Notes: a model not told the origin generated them from the sequence alone. A stretch of 48,354 nt of DNA from Clostridia bacterium (GCA_018433015.1 JAHDSB010000142.1:1-48354), one strand, 5' to 3'; counted from the stretch's first letter, positions 8,815 through 19,461 are shown. Made by a program: numbers and translations.

Positions 8815-9996
8815 TTATCGATCCTGTAAAGCTACTATCCCAGGCAAGGACTTGCCTTCTAAAAATTCCAGAGAGGCTCCTCCTCCGGTGGAAATATGAT
8901 AAATTTTCTCGGCTACACCGGCCTTTTCCACAGCCGCTACTACATCTCCTCCGCCAATTATTGTCTTGGCTTCAGCTTCAGCAACTATACGAGCCGTCTC
9001 ATTTGTTCCCGCAGCAAATTTAGGGAACTCATATACACCTAGTGGTCCATTCCACACGATGGTCTTAGCTTTATTTATTACTTCTGCAAAAACCTTTAGA
9101 GTAGCAGGTCCCAAATCCAAGGCCATGGCCTGAGCCGGGATATTATTAACATCCACAACCTGGGACGAAGCATCCTCCGCAAATTTATCGGCCGCTACCA
9201 CGTCTACCGGTAAGATCACTTCAGCCCCAGAAGTTTTAGCTTCTGCTAAAATCTCTTGAGCCACCTCAAGTTTCTCCGGTTCAATCAAGGATTTACCCGT
9301 TTCATAGCCTGCTGCCTTTAGGAAGGTATTAGCCATGCCTCCGCCTACCAATAGATAATCTACCTTACCCAGAAGATTTTGCATCACAGAAATTTTATCT
9401 GATACTTTAGCTCCTCCTAATATAGCGGCAAAAGGCTTTTGAGGATTACCTACAGCACTGGATAAAGCTTCGATTTCTTTTTCCATTAGAAATCCAGCTA
9501 CGGCGGGGAGATGATGGGCCACTCCTTCCGTAGAGGCATGAGCCCGGTGGGCAGTTCCAAAAGCATCATTCACATATAAATCAGCTAAACGGGCTAAAGC
9601 TTCGGCCATCTTAGGATCATTTTTCTCCTCTTCTGCATAAAAGCGAGCATTTTCTAAGAGTAAAACCTGCCCTTCTTTCATTTCCTCTGCTACTTGGCGA
9701 GAATCTTCTCCCCCACAATCCCGGGCATATAAAACCTCTTCTCCTAATAATTCGCTTAAATGTTCTACTATGGGTTTCACACTCATCTCCGGTACGACCT
9801 TGCCTTTAGGTCTGCCCAAATGTGTCACCAGAATAGTTTTTGCCTTCTGCTCCTGTAAGTACTTTATAGTAGGCAAAGCTTTTACCATCCTGGTATCATC
9901 GTTAATCTTACCGTCCTTCATAGGAACGTTAAAATCAACACGTACCAAGACCTTCTTTCCTGCCACATCAATATCACGCAGCGTTTTCTTATTCAT
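8815..9996 (-). CDS. pgk: Phosphoglycerate kinase
   Basis: A 393-residue kinase transferring phosphate from 1,3-bisphosphoglycerate to ADP. Recognised from KKVLVRVDFNVPMKDG at the N-terminus, the substrate-binding TILVTHLGRPKG, FAAILGGAKVSDKI in the hinge region and IVWNGPLGVYEFPKFAAGT plus the GGGDVVAAVEKAG nucleotide site in the C-lobe. It follows gap by 45 bases and precedes tpiA by 14. Start ATG 9996 is preceded by GAGGAGGG. In some bacteria pgk is fused to tpiA; here they are separate. Confidence 0.98.
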   Translation of the reverse strand: MNKKTLRDIDVAGKKVLVRVDFNVPMKDGKINDDTRMVKALPTIKYLQEQKAKTILVTHLGRPKGKVVPEMSVKPIVEHLSELLGEEVLYARDCGGEDSRQVAEEMKEGQVLLLENARFYAEEEKNDPKMAEALARLADLYVNDAFGTAHRAHASTEGVAHHLPAVAGFLMEKEIEALSSAVGNPQKPFAAILGGAKVSDKISVMQNLLGKVDYLLVGGGMANTFLKAAGYETGKSLIEPEKLEVAQEILAEAKTSGAEVILPVDVVAADKFAEDASSQVVDVNNIPAQAMALDLGPATLKVFAEVINKAKTIVWNGPLGVYEFPKFAAGTNETARIVAEAEAKTIIGGGDVVAAVEKAGVAEKIYHISTGGGASLEFLEGKSLPGIVALQDR

Positions 9997-10041
9997 CTTG
10001 CCAAAACCCTCCTCTTTCTGGAGAAAATTAAACCAATTTAA

Positions 10042-11094
<1,053 letters not shown>

Positions 11095-11132
11095 CTAAAC
11101 TACTCTCATTCACCCTGGTGTTTCTTATGACA

Positions 11133-12176
11133 TTATTCCTCAATTTGCTTTTTAATAACCTCGGCTGCTCCTTGATCCACAATCAAAACATCCACAAAAC
11201 TTGCTCTAAGCACAGACATAATGGCATCGGCCTTGCTCTTTCCTCCGGCAACAGCTACAACCATATCCAGCTTAGCTATATCTTCGACTTTTGGTCCTAC
11301 TGTAGGAGTAACTAGGGCTACGGAACCATCGGCTGCAAAATATGTTCCAAAGGCTTCTCCTACCGGTTCTTTTCGGGAATACCGCTGAATACTTTGCCAA
11401 TCTGAATCCCGTCGTAAAGCCATGACCTCAGGGATACCTATCCCATGAACTAATAAATTGGCTTTTTTGCTCAAATTTATAACTTCTTGCACTTTGTGAT
11501 CCGACAATAAAGGCTCTAAGGTCTCATTCTGTATACCATCGGGGACGTGTAGCAAACGATAAGAGGCTCCTAAACGCTGTGCTATTTCGGCAGCAATAGT
11601 GTTGGATTGTATCTCCACATCCTCACCTAACCCACCTCTTCCCGGAACTACCAAGACATCTTTTTTTCCTACCGTCTGGGGAATATTGTGGGCAACTTCT
11701 GCCATAGTCGTTCCACCTGTCACTGCTATGACCCACTGATCCTGAACAACATCCCGCAGAAAAGCACCTGAAGCTTGGCCCAGCTCATGTAAAATTTCAC
11801 AATTCTGATCTGCATCTCCCGGTACAATCACAACTTTAGTTAAATCAAGCTTTTGTGCCAGATAGTTTTCTAAAGGAGCTAACCCTTCAACTTTATGTAT
11901 TAATAGACTTAACTGGGGGAGCAGTTTTTTACCCTCCTCCGTTAAAGATACTCCGGCAGCATTAGATTCTAGTAAATTATGGTCTTTCAAAAAATCTATT
12001 TCACTGCGCACTCCTCTTTCTCCCAGAGCTAATCTCTCCGCTAAAAGGCGCCTACCAATGGGCTGATTATACTTGATAGTACGTAAAATAGTGTAGCGTT
12101 TTTGAAAAACAGGGAGCATTTCCGGAACTAATAATTTAAATAATAGCAATGAGTTATCAGTATTATTTTCTATCAA
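11133..12176 (-). CDS. cggR: Central glycolytic genes regulator CggR
   Basis: A 347-residue SorC/DeoR-family repressor. Residues about 20-90 form the winged helix (RYTILRTIKYNQPIGRRLLAERLALGERGVRSEIDFL), and the rest is a sugar-phosphate-binding domain with VTGGTTMAEVAHN and LVVPGRGGLGEDVEIQSN. In B. subtilis CggR is released from its operator by fructose-1,6-bisphosphate, so the gene and the operon downstream are induced by glycolytic flux. Being first in the operon and preceded by a matching operator at 12195-12230 supports autoregulation. It starts at TTG 12176 behind GGAGGAAA, a weak start that may keep repressor levels low. Confidence 0.95.
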   Translation of the reverse strand: MIENNTDNSLLLFKLLVPEMLPVFQKRYTILRTIKYNQPIGRRLLAERLALGERGVRSEIDFLKDHNLLESNAAGVSLTEEGKKLLPQLSLLIHKVEGLAPLENYLAQKLDLTKVVIVPGDADQNCEILHELGQASGAFLRDVVQDQWVIAVTGGTTMAEVAHNIPQTVGKKDVLVVPGRGGLGEDVEIQSNTIAAEIAQRLGASYRLLHVPDGIQNETLEPLLSDHKVQEVINLSKKANLLVHGIGIPEVMALRRDSDWQSIQRYSRKEPVGEAFGTYFAADGSVALVTPTVGPKVEDIAKLDMVVAVAGGKSKADAIMSVLRASFVDVLIVDQGAAEVIKKQIEE

Positions 12177-12194
12177 TCAATTTCCTCCTCACGG

Positions 12195-12230
12195 GTCATT
12201 TTATATCCCGCTATTACATTTTGCGTCCCG
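12195..12230 (-). promoter_or_regulatory. CggR operator
   Basis: Read on the minus strand, the 36 bases are CGGGAC, six bases, TGTA, four bases, CGGGAT, six bases, TGAC. This matches the known B. subtilis CggR operator layout (CGGGAC-N6-TGTC-N4-CGGGAC-N6-TGTC) in spacing and in most fixed bases. It lies between the promoter and the cggR ribosome site, so a bound repressor would block elongation. Confidence 0.88.
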
Positions 12231-12261
12231 CTATGTTTATAAAAAATATTATTTCATATTA

Positions 12262-12290
12262 AATATACCAAATTTATTAGTACCTAGCAA
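12262..12290 (-). promoter_or_regulatory. Promoter of the cggR-gap-pgk-tpiA-gpmI-eno operon
   Basis: On the minus strand TTGCTA (12290-12285), a 17-base spacer ending in TGG, and TATATT (12267-12262) form a sigma-A promoter with an extended -10 (TGN). Transcription would start near 12255, about 25 bases before the CggR operator. Confidence 0.65.
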
Positions 12291-12301
12291 GATATACTTG
12301 G

Positions 12302-12334
12302 AAAAAAAAGGGCTATTAACATAACGTTAATAGC
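12302..12334 (-). terminator. Intrinsic terminator of rpoN
   Basis: GCTATTAAC pairs with GTTAATAGC (9 bp, five-base loop), followed on the minus strand by CC and eight T residues. The stem overlaps the last codons and the stop of rpoN. It separates rpoN from the glycolytic operon promoter. Confidence 0.88.
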
Positions 12335-13700
12335 GCCTACGTTGACCGGTATTGGGGATATTAAGCTCTTCTCGATATTTTGTCACTGTTCTGCGAGCTA
12401 TATTAATTCCCTTTTCCTTCATAAGATTAGCAATTTTTTGATCGCTCAAAGGTTTTCTGGCATCTTCGGCCTGAACAATTTCCTGCATAAGTTTTTTGAT
12501 ACTTTCCGAAGAAGCACAATCCCCCCGTTTCGTATTAAAGCCTGAGGTAAAGAAAAATTTAAATTCGAAAATTCCATGGGGAGTTTGAATATATTTATTC
12601 GAGGTGGCTCGGCTCACTGTGGATTCATGGACACTAATCTGTTCCGCTATTTGTTTTAAAGTCATGGGTTTCAATTTCTTAATTCCACAGTCAAAAAATT
12701 CTCTCTGCATTTTAACTAGTGTCTCTGTAACCTGATAAATGGTGCTCCTGCGCTGTTCGATACTTCTTATTAACCAAACAGCCTGATTTAATTTATTTTC
12801 CACAAAATTTTTCGTAACATCATCTGTTTTACCCCTATTATTAAGAATAGAACTGTACGTCTTGTTAATTGTTAGACGCGGGGTATGATTATCATTAACT
12901 AGAATTACATATTCCCCATCGATCCGTTCTACCGTAACATCGGGTACGATATAGCGAATACTGTCGCTGCCACCAAAGGAAGCACCTGGTTTAGGATTTA
13001 AGTTCTTAATAATATCTGCCAATTCTTGAACTTTACTTATAGGCAAGTTCATATCCTGGGCCACTCTATTCAATCTACCTGCACCGATATTTATTAAATG
13101 CTTATCAATAATTTTATGCAGATCAGGATTGTGAATTCCCCTTTGATTCAGCTGGATCAATAAACATTCTCGCAGGTTGCGTGCACCTACACCGGGAGGA
13201 TCCAAACTATGAATCAGATCTAAAACAATTTCCGTTTCTTCTTTTGTTACCTGCAAGTCTTTTTGACATTGTTCTAACGTTACCGCAAGATACCCGGTAG
13301 AATCAATATTGCCAATTAAATAATAAGCTATTTTATTATTGCGGGAGTTTAAGGGTAGCACTCCAATTTGAGATAGTAAATGTTCATGTAAACTAATGCC
13401 CTTCGTTACCATATTCTCGAAAGTAACTTCAGGCTTTACTTCTTTAAACCTGCTTCTATCAGGTACATCTCTCATTTCTCGCATATATTCGGACCAATCT
13501 ATTTCCGGTTCCTTTTTCTCCTGAGATTGAGCAGGTTCTTCTTCTTTAAATTCTATTAAGGGATTTTCGAGAATAGCCTGATTAACATATTCTGTCAGCT
13601 CGAGAGAAGATAGCTGGAGAATCTTAATGGCCTGGCGTAACTCGGGGGTCATAATCAGTTTTTGATTTTGTTCCAAGCGTAAACCATAGCCTAAATTCAT
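12327..13700 (-). CDS. rpoN: RNA polymerase sigma-54 factor
   Basis: A 457-residue sigma-54 (SigL). Region I at the N-terminus (LRLEQNQKLIMTPELRQAIKILQLSSLELTEYV) interacts with activators, an acidic stretch follows around residue 55-70, the core-binding domain is central, and the helix-turn-helix (MTLKQIAEQISVHESTVSRAT) and RpoN box (ARRTVTKYREELNIP) are near the C-terminus. Sigma-54 needs an AAA+ activator; none is encoded in this window and I found no convincing GG-N10-GC promoter here, so its targets are elsewhere. It is next to cggR but ends at its own terminator. Length is normal. Confidence 0.97.
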   Translation of the reverse strand: MNLGYGLRLEQNQKLIMTPELRQAIKILQLSSLELTEYVNQAILENPLIEFKEEEPAQSQEKKEPEIDWSEYMREMRDVPDRSRFKEVKPEVTFENMVTKGISLHEHLLSQIGVLPLNSRNNKIAYYLIGNIDSTGYLAVTLEQCQKDLQVTKEETEIVLDLIHSLDPPGVGARNLRECLLIQLNQRGIHNPDLHKIIDKHLINIGAGRLNRVAQDMNLPISKVQELADIIKNLNPKPGASFGGSDSIRYIVPDVTVERIDGEYVILVNDNHTPRLTINKTYSSILNNRGKTDDVTKNFVENKLNQAVWLIRSIEQRRSTIYQVTETLVKMQREFFDCGIKKLKPMTLKQIAEQISVHESTVSRATSNKYIQTPHGIFEFKFFFTSGFNTKRGDCASSESIKKLMQEIVQAEDARKPLSDQKIANLMKEKGINIARRTVTKYREELNIPNTGQRRRY

Positions 13701-13866
13701 CCTAATAAAACCTCTTTTCTAATATATTATTAATAATTGCTTTATTTTATATTCTTGTTTAAATTTTCAATATTATATATATATTATTCAGATTATATTG
13801 ATTAACTAATATTTGGAAGATTCAGCCGTCTCCTTTTGCTTTCCCTACTACTATTATACTTGATTT

Positions 13867-14490
13867 TTAGGATTTGCGCCTTAACTTATTTTGCCTGACA
13901 AGGTACCCTGTAACAATAAGCAGGAATGAAGTCAATCCATAAGTAAAATACTTGACTATTCCCAGTTGCTGGATTTCATAGAGATAAGGGTGTAGATTCC
14001 AACTATAGTCCACATAATCATTAAATATCAGCCAGATACCGATTATAAACCATACTTTGAACGAAGGTCTAAATAGTAATAAATATAATAGTCCTTCTAA
14101 AGCCATGCCCAAATGACTTACCCACAACATAACTTCCTGACCTAATATTCTCCCGGAAATCAACCAATAATGGGTATTTACAAACATGGCCCAAATACCA
14201 TATTTAATTAAGCTAACATTGGCAAGAAAATTCAGATAAATATTGCTTTTCCCTTTCAACAACTGTAAAAGCATTATTACAAATAGTGTTGTAGCCAATG
14301 GGGAATCGGGGGTGAAGATCCAAAAAATCCAGGGAGTGTTGGCTAATTGTTCTTTGTACCAATAGTATCCGTATAAGGACCCCAGAAAATTTACACTTAT
14401 TAATATTTTTAGAAAAAGAGGATGTAGGAAAATGTTTGCTAGTTTGTTGTGCTCATGCTTAAACTTGTGCAACTTTTTCATTTCCTCCAT
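13867..14490 (-). CDS. DUF1405 family membrane protein (YpjA-like)
   Basis: About 207 residues with roughly six hydrophobic segments. The sequence around NFLGSLYGYYWYKEQLANTPWIFWIFTPDSPLATTLF and IKYGIWAMFVNTHYWL is characteristic of DUF1405, the family of B. subtilis YpjA, whose function is unknown. The reading frame overlaps the upstream acyltransferase gene by 32 bases, implying translational coupling. Start is uncertain: ATG 14490 lacks a good ribosome site, while ATG 14481 sits only two or three bases after GGAGG. Confidence 0.8.
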   Translation of the reverse strand: MEEMKKLHKFKHEHNKLANIFLHPLFLKILISVNFLGSLYGYYWYKEQLANTPWIFWIFTPDSPLATTLFVIMLLQLLKGKSNIYLNFLANVSLIKYGIWAMFVNTHYWLISGRILGQEVMLWVSHLGMALEGLLYLLLFRPSFKVWFIIGIWLIFNDYVDYSWNLHPYLYEIQQLGIVKYFTYGLTSFLLIVTGYLVRQNKLRRKS

Positions 14491-14971
14491 AACTCATTCT
14501 AATTCTTTGTATGGGTACTCCTCCTACGAACTCTCCCTTTTCTACATCCCTATTAACTAAAGCTCCTGCAGCAACAACAGCATCATCACCAATATCTACA
14601 CCTGCCAAGATAGTAGCATTTGCTCCAATTAAGACATTTGCTCCAATATTTATTTTTCCTAAGCGTAATTCGCTACACAGAAATTCATGACATAAAAGGG
14701 TAGAATTATAGCCCAGTATAGAATTATCTCCTATAGAAATCATTTCCGGCCAAAAAACATCAGCCATGGCCATTAAGCCCCAAGAAACTCCTCTCCCCAC
14801 TTTCATTTTCAAAAAGCGTCTAGCTAAAAAATTTTTAAAACTTAATGAAGGAGAATACCGACAAATCTGGATAATCAAGAAATTTTTTATCACTTTCCAG
14901 GGGCTACAAAATTTCGTCCAATATTGCAGGGAATTCCAGCCTTTTACAGGGTAAACCTGCAATTTTCGCAC
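14459..14971 (-). CDS. Hexapeptide-repeat (left-handed beta-helix) acyltransferase
   Basis: About 170 residues. The C-terminal half has hexapeptide repeats such as INIGANVLIGANATILAGVDIGDDAVVAAGALVNRDV, the left-handed beta-helix of the LpxA/CysE/maltose acetyltransferase superfamily, ending in VGGVPIQRIR, the usual coenzyme-A-side turn. The acceptor substrate cannot be told; the N-terminal basic and hydrophobic part suggests work near the membrane on a cell-surface precursor. The frame is open to ATG 15016, but GTG 14971 has a GGTGG site at good spacing and removes an unlikely N-terminal tail. The DUF1405 gene overlaps its 3' end. Confidence 0.75.
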   Translation of the reverse strand: MRKLQVYPVKGWNSLQYWTKFCSPWKVIKNFLIIQICRYSPSLSFKNFLARRFLKMKVGRGVSWGLMAMADVFWPEMISIGDNSILGYNSTLLCHEFLCSELRLGKINIGANVLIGANATILAGVDIGDDAVVAAGALVNRDVEKGEFVGGVPIQRIRMSYGGNEKVAQV

Positions 14972-15138
14972 AAATCCACCATCTTTCGCTAATTTTATTA
15001 TAACATATAACACCATCTATTGATATTATCCCACGGCAAATATAATTATATCCGCTTAGCTACTACTACTATATTTATATAGCAACTCCCTCCATTTAAT
15101 ACCTAATAAGTATAATTAATTTGAACAAGCTGTGAAAA

Positions 15139-15173
15139 TATAAAAAGATGTTGGCAATTATCACCAACATCTT
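15139..15173 (-). terminator. Intrinsic terminator of the ferredoxin gene
   Basis: AAGATGTTGG pairs with CCAACATCTT (10 bp) around a nine-base loop; on the minus strand it is followed by TTTATATTTT. It lies 26 bases past the ferredoxin stop. Confidence 0.8.
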
Positions 15174-15198
15174 GTCCGCACTAATAGTGCCTTATTTT

Positions 15199-15369
15199 TT
15201 ATGCTTGTTGAGGTGCGCCTACAGGGCAAACATCTGCACAGCTACCACAATCAGTACATTTAGCTGCATCGATTACGAATTTGCCATCGCCTTCGCTAAT
15301 AGCTTCTGCTGGGCATTGTGCTTCACAAGCACCGCAGGAAATACATTCATCATTAATTACGTATGCCAT
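15199..15369 (-). CDS. 2[4Fe-4S] ferredoxin
   Basis: A 56-residue clostridial-type ferredoxin with two cluster motifs, CISCGACEAQCP and CTDCGSCADVCP, each C-x2-C-x2-C-x3-C. It is a low-potential one-electron carrier for reactions such as pyruvate:ferredoxin oxidoreductase and hydrogenase. The chosen start ATG 15369 (MAYVINDECISCG) is preceded by GGAGGTG and matches the family length; the frame is open a few codons upstream. It is monocistronic, with a terminator downstream. Confidence 0.95.
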   Translation of the reverse strand: MAYVINDECISCGACEAQCPAEAISEGDGKFVIDAAKCTDCGSCADVCPVGAPQQA

Positions 15370-15439
15370 AATTTTCACCTCCAACTCCTAGTAAATCACC
15401 AACTCTATTAAATTATACTAGAAGAATGTAAATAAAACA

Positions 15440-16447
15440 CTAATAATTTTCCGGTTTTTTAATTTTTTTTAGCCTTTTACCCTTTAAATTCATGCTATTT
15501 CGCAGTTCTTCTGCTAAATCTTCGATTTTCCTCATGCGGTGATTAACCCCTGACTTACTAATAGCAGGCATCATCATTTCACCCAGTTCTTTGAGGCTTA
15601 CATCGGGATTATTTAAACGCAATATGGCAATTTCCTGCAGACGGGGCGAAAGCTTGTCAATTCCAATAGTATTTTCTATCAACTTAATATTTTCCACTTG
15701 TTTAATTGAGGCATTAACAGTTTTATTCAAATTAGCCGTCTCACAATTTACCAGACGATTCACCTGGTTGCGCATACCTTTTACAATCCTGATATTTTCA
15801 AAATTTAATAAAGCTTGATGAGCACCAATAATGTTAAGGAAAAATACGATCTGTTCACTTTCCTTCAAATAAACTATATTCCATTTCTTTCTGACACTTA
15901 TTTTGGCATTGAGTCCATCAAATTCATTAATTAAATTAGTCAGAGCTTGAGCAAATTCTGAGCTATTAGTAATTATCTCTAAATGGTAATTGCTTTCCGG
16001 ACTATTAACGGAGCCCGCTCCTAAAAAAACTCCCCTCAGATAACTGCGTTTGCAACACTGCTTTTTTACCAGAGATTTTTTAATCCCCGGCAATACTGCC
16101 CCATCTTCCCCCAATAAACCGATTTCTTTAAAAAACTCATGCTTATTTGTTTCCTGGGGTAAAAATTGCTGATTAAATCTAACGCAATACAAATTTTTCT
16201 TTCTGAGGCGCATTCTTCTCAACACGCGGACTTCCGTATCCATATTATAAACCTGTTTGGCCAGACGGAAGATTTTGCGAGCCACAGCAGCATTCTCCGT
16301 AGTAACATTTAAACCAACTTTATGTTGGGGACTGATAGTAATGGTACCATCCAATCTAATCAAGGCTGATAATTCTGCCAATTGGCAGCATTTTTTGTGC
16401 GGAAAAATATGGGCCAGCTCATCCTTAGTTTGGGTAGAAAAAGTCAT
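15440..16447 (-). CDS. whiA: DNA-binding protein WhiA
   Basis: A 335-residue WhiA homologue: N-terminal degenerate LAGLIDADG homing-endonuclease-like fold (CCQLAELSALIRLDG and SYLRGVFLGAGSVNSPESNYHLEI) and C-terminal helix-turn-helix around ELGEMMMPAISKSGVNHRMRKIEDLA. In Streptomyces it controls sporulation septation; in Firmicutes it affects cell division and chromosome segregation. It forms the conserved cluster with rapZ and yvcK and overlaps the yvcK 3' end by 23 bases, so the genes are translationally coupled. Confidence 0.96.
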   Translation of the reverse strand: MTFSTQTKDELAHIFPHKKCCQLAELSALIRLDGTITISPQHKVGLNVTTENAAVARKIFRLAKQVYNMDTEVRVLRRMRLRKKNLYCVRFNQQFLPQETNKHEFFKEIGLLGEDGAVLPGIKKSLVKKQCCKRSYLRGVFLGAGSVNSPESNYHLEIITNSSEFAQALTNLINEFDGLNAKISVRKKWNIVYLKESEQIVFFLNIIGAHQALLNFENIRIVKGMRNQVNRLVNCETANLNKTVNASIKQVENIKLIENTIGIDKLSPRLQEIAILRLNNPDVSLKELGEMMMPAISKSGVNHRMRKIEDLAEELRNSMNLKGKRLKKIKKPENY

Positions 16448-17795
16448 TATTTTCCTCCCCTTTCTTCAATTTTTCAGTAAGAATATAGTGATCTATTATA
16501 TTAGGAAATGGTTTAATAATCCTTTTATCTAAAATTAATTGAATAATTTGCCGTGCAACTTTGGTGGAATTATGATGTATGAGGTTTTCTTCATCAATCA
16601 GAGGAGCTGAAATAAGTTTTATCTTCATTTTACTTAACTTTTCTTTATCTATATCTACAGGCTGAGAACCTACCAAAGAATATCTTTGCAAATGTTCCTC
16701 TGCTACCTTTTGGTTATTAACAATAATATAATCTACTAATCCAGGCACGGTATGACGATACAGGGCCTTAAGATGATCACTGGCTTTATAACTTTCCGTT
16801 TCCCCTGGCTGAGTCATTACATTACACACATACACTTTTAAGGCCTTGGACTTAGTAATAGCCTCAACTAAACCGGGAACTAATAAATTAGGAATAACGC
16901 TTGTATATAAACTGCCTGGACCTAACACGATAGCATCGGCTTCCAGGATGGCTTCAATGGCTTCCGGTACCGGCTTACAGCTATTAGGGATAGTAAAAAC
17001 TTTTTTGATGGGCTTGCTGGACTTACTGATATTTGTTTCACCTCGAACCATGGAACCGTCCCGCAGTTCGGCAGCTAATACAATATCATCCAGGGTAGAA
17101 GGTATAACCTTCCCATGTATAGCCAGTACTTTGCTTATTTCATGAATAGCCGTCTGAAAATTCCCTACTGAATCAGCCAAAGCAGTGATTAACAAATTTC
17201 CTAAGTTATGCCCTGCAAAATCATTACCGTCCCCGAAACGATAATTAAAAAGCATTTCCATGGCAGGCTCCGTATCGGCCAAGGCTACCAGACAATTGCG
17301 CAAATCTCCCGGAGGCAGTATGCCGAATTGTCCCCTGATAATGCCTGAGCTACCTCCATCATCAGCTACAGAGACTATAGCAGTAATATTAGACGTGTAT
17401 TCTTTTAAACCTCTTAGCAAGACTGATAGACCGGTGCCTCCTCCGATAGCTACAACCCGGGGTCCCCTTCTCAAGTACTGTCTGTGGTATACGTTTTTCA
17501 TGCGGTTATTAGTATGTTCAGGAAAAGCAGCATTTAAAAAAACTTTTACAGCTCTTTTAAAGCTGTAAAATATTATTGCCAAACCTAAAAAAAGAAGTCC
17601 TATTCCTCCTACTGTCTTACCTCCGTAACCCAAAGATTGCAATACTATTGTTTTCAGTTTAAATTCAAATAAACCTAAAATTTCGCTTTGTACTAAAATA
17701 CTTACCCCGGCACTAGCGATAATAATTCCTACTATAGCCAAAAGCAACCAGCGCTTAAAATGCAATCCCGGGTAGAACCATTGCCAAAAATTCAT
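16425..17795 (-). CDS. yvcK: YvcK family gluconeogenesis factor / cell envelope regulator
   Basis: A 456-residue protein. The N-terminal 95 residues contain two hydrophobic segments (WLLLAIVGIIIASAGVSIL and GIGLLFLGLAIIFYSF), an extension present in many clostridial homologues that anchors the protein to the membrane. The remainder is the YvcK/CofD-like domain with VVAIGGGTGLSVLLRGLK, VADDGGSSGIIR and LGPGSLYTSVIPNLLV. In B. subtilis YvcK binds UDP-GlcNAc and is required for growth on gluconeogenic carbon and for normal shape. The gene overlaps rapZ by one base (TAATG) and whiA by 23. Confidence 0.95.
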   Translation of the reverse strand: MNFWQWFYPGLHFKRWLLLAIVGIIIASAGVSILVQSEILGLFEFKLKTIVLQSLGYGGKTVGGIGLLFLGLAIIFYSFKRAVKVFLNAAFPEHTNNRMKNVYHRQYLRRGPRVVAIGGGTGLSVLLRGLKEYTSNITAIVSVADDGGSSGIIRGQFGILPPGDLRNCLVALADTEPAMEMLFNYRFGDGNDFAGHNLGNLLITALADSVGNFQTAIHEISKVLAIHGKVIPSTLDDIVLAAELRDGSMVRGETNISKSSKPIKKVFTIPNSCKPVPEAIEAILEADAIVLGPGSLYTSVIPNLLVPGLVEAITKSKALKVYVCNVMTQPGETESYKASDHLKALYRHTVPGLVDYIIVNNQKVAEEHLQRYSLVGSQPVDIDKEKLSKMKIKLISAPLIDEENLIHHNSTKVARQIIQLILDKRIIKPFPNIIDHYILTEKLKKGEENNDFFYPN

Positions 17796-18685
17796 TAGGT
17801 TTCACCCTTACCCTTCTTCAACATATCCCGATGCCTAACTATCACATTGTAATTATGAGTAGCAAGCATCTTACTGATACTGTTAGCTAAAGTAACAGAA
17901 CGGTGCTGACCACCTGTACAACCTATGGCTATCACCAGATGAGTTTTGCCTTCTTTTACATAATGAGGCAATAAAAAAGTCAATAAATCATTATATTTTG
18001 CTAAAAATTCTGTTGTGGTAGGTGAACTTAAAACATAATCCCTTACTTCCGTATCACACCCTGATTGATCACGTAATTGTTTAACATAATAGGGATTAGG
18101 CAAGAAACGCACATCTATTACTAAATCAGCATCTAAAGGAATGCCATATTTATAGCCAAAGGAAACTACAGAAATGTGAAGTCTCACTTTATCGTTTTTA
18201 GGACCATATAAATCATTAATCTCCGTCTTCAATTGATTAGGCGTTACTTCCGATGTGTCAATAATCTTATTAGCTATCCCCCGGAGCTCTTCCAGGTATT
18301 TTCTTTCCAATACTATATCTTCCAGAAGTCTCCCATGACTGGATAAAGGATGACGCCTTCTGGTCTCTTTAAATCTTTTTATTAATACTTCCGTACTGGC
18401 TTCCAAATACAGAATTTCGTAGGGACAATTTTGCTTATCCAACTCTGCCAGGGCTAAGAATATATCATTAAAAAAATCTCCTCCCCTTACGTCTATCCCC
18501 AAAGCCACACGTTTAATATGAGTTTTATCCTCCATATATAATTCCGCAAATTTAGCAAGCAAGGCTGGCGGTAAATTGTCAATACAGAAATAACCTAAAT
18601 CCTCTAAAGCACGCAGGGCATGGGTCTTACCTGCACCTGATAAACCTGTAATAATTAAAAAATTTATATCCTTCTTAAGTTCCAT
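17795..18685 (-). CDS. rapZ: RNase adapter / nucleotide-binding protein RapZ (YvcJ)
   Basis: A 296-residue P-loop protein with Walker A GLSGAGKT near residue 15, followed by [18 protein letters not shown], and the C-terminal domain [20 protein letters not shown] that binds RNA or an aminosugar in E. coli RapZ. Homologues bind and hydrolyse GTP/ATP; in B. subtilis YvcJ affects competence. The frame is open 12 codons upstream, but ATG 18685 has a GGGGGAG site and gives the normal start [17 protein letters not shown]. It lies between the PHP gene and yvcK in a tight operon. Confidence 0.95.
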   Translation of the reverse strand: MELKKDINFLIITGLSGAGKTHALRALEDLGYFCIDNLPPALLAKFAELYMEDKTHIKRVALGIDVRGGDFFNDIFLALAELDKQNCPYEILYLEASTEVLIKRFKETRRRHPLSSHGRLLEDIVLERKYLEELRGIANKIIDTSEVTPNQLKTEINDLYGPKNDKVRLHISVVSFGYKYGIPLDADLVIDVRFLPNPYYVKQLRDQSGCDTEVRDYVLSSPTTTEFLAKYNDLLTFLLPHYVKEGKTHLVIAIGCTGGQHRSVTLANSISKMLATHNYNVIVRHRDMLKKGKGET

Positions 18686-18726
18686 TTCAGTCAACTCCCC
18701 CTGCTGATATATATTAATCAAGAATA

Positions 18727-19461
18727 CTAATCTACCTTGGCATTCTTAATTTTCTCCGGTGGTACTCCCACCTTTTCTAAAACCCAGGACCCATACTCTA
18801 AACAACCTACAGATTCAGGAAAATGAGCATCACTATTAACAATAAAATCAACACCGTAACCGGCAACTTCTTGCACCTTTTCATAGGAAGGGAACTTATG
18901 GCCCGCATTTATTTCCCATAAGGTGTCACACCTTATGCAAGCCCGCGCCACTTCATAAGCATCCACATCCATCTTTAATCCAGGATGAGTAATGGCCCAT
19001 AAATCATAGTTATGAATAGCTTCAACTAACGCCTTGGTATTATTAGTTTTCACCCGTTCCTTCAAAGCAGGAAACACCTTCATAATTTGATTCTCTAAAA
19101 TCCAATCCACCCCTTGCAAACCTTGAGGAATGATGTAGGGGTGAAGCCCGGCCAACAGATAATCCAGTTCTTTAATAACCTTCTTACTAATATCCAGCTC
19201 CCCTGTTAAATTAAGGACATCGGCTTCTGCTCCCACTTTAAGTTGCAGTGAGGGAAAATTAACCTGCAACTTATTCAGGCCTTCTTTAATCTCTAAAAAT
19301 ATACTCTCATTTTTTACACCTGTACCAATGTTACGAGGGCCGTGATCTGCTATCCCTAACTCCTGTAAACCTTGGGCTTTAGCGGCAATAATCATTTCCT
19401 CCAGGGAAGCGCGCCCATCACTATATAAGGTATGGGTATGATAATCTCCTTTAAACTCCAC
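18727..19461 (-). CDS. PHP domain phosphoesterase (YcdX-like)
   Basis: A 244-residue PHP-domain protein. [14 protein letters not shown] at residues 6-20 gives the first metal ligands, GIADHGP near 60, and a conserved His/Asp pair at VNSDAHFP near the C-terminus completes the trinuclear metal site. The family includes histidinol phosphatases, YcdX and nucleotide phosphatases; the exact substrate is unknown. It heads the PHP-rapZ-yvcK-whiA operon, a placement seen in other Clostridia, and no his genes are near, which argues against a histidine-biosynthesis role. Confidence 0.85.
   Translation of the reverse strand: MEFKGDYHTHTLYSDGRASLEEMIIAAKAQGLQELGIADHGPRNIGTGVKNESIFLEIKEGLNKLQVNFPSLQLKVGAEADVLNLTGELDISKKVIKELDYLLAGLHPYIIPQGLQGVDWILENQIMKVFPALKERVKTNNTKALVEAIHNYDLWAITHPGLKMDVDAYEVARACIRCDTLWEINAGHKFPSYEKVQEVAGYGVDFIVNSDAHFPESVGCLEYGSWVLEKVGVPPEKIKNAKVD

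Noticed and set aside
18727-19461. Histidinol phosphatase for histidine synthesis
   Set aside because: PHP motif fits, but no his genes are nearby and the gene sits with rapZ-yvcK-whiA.
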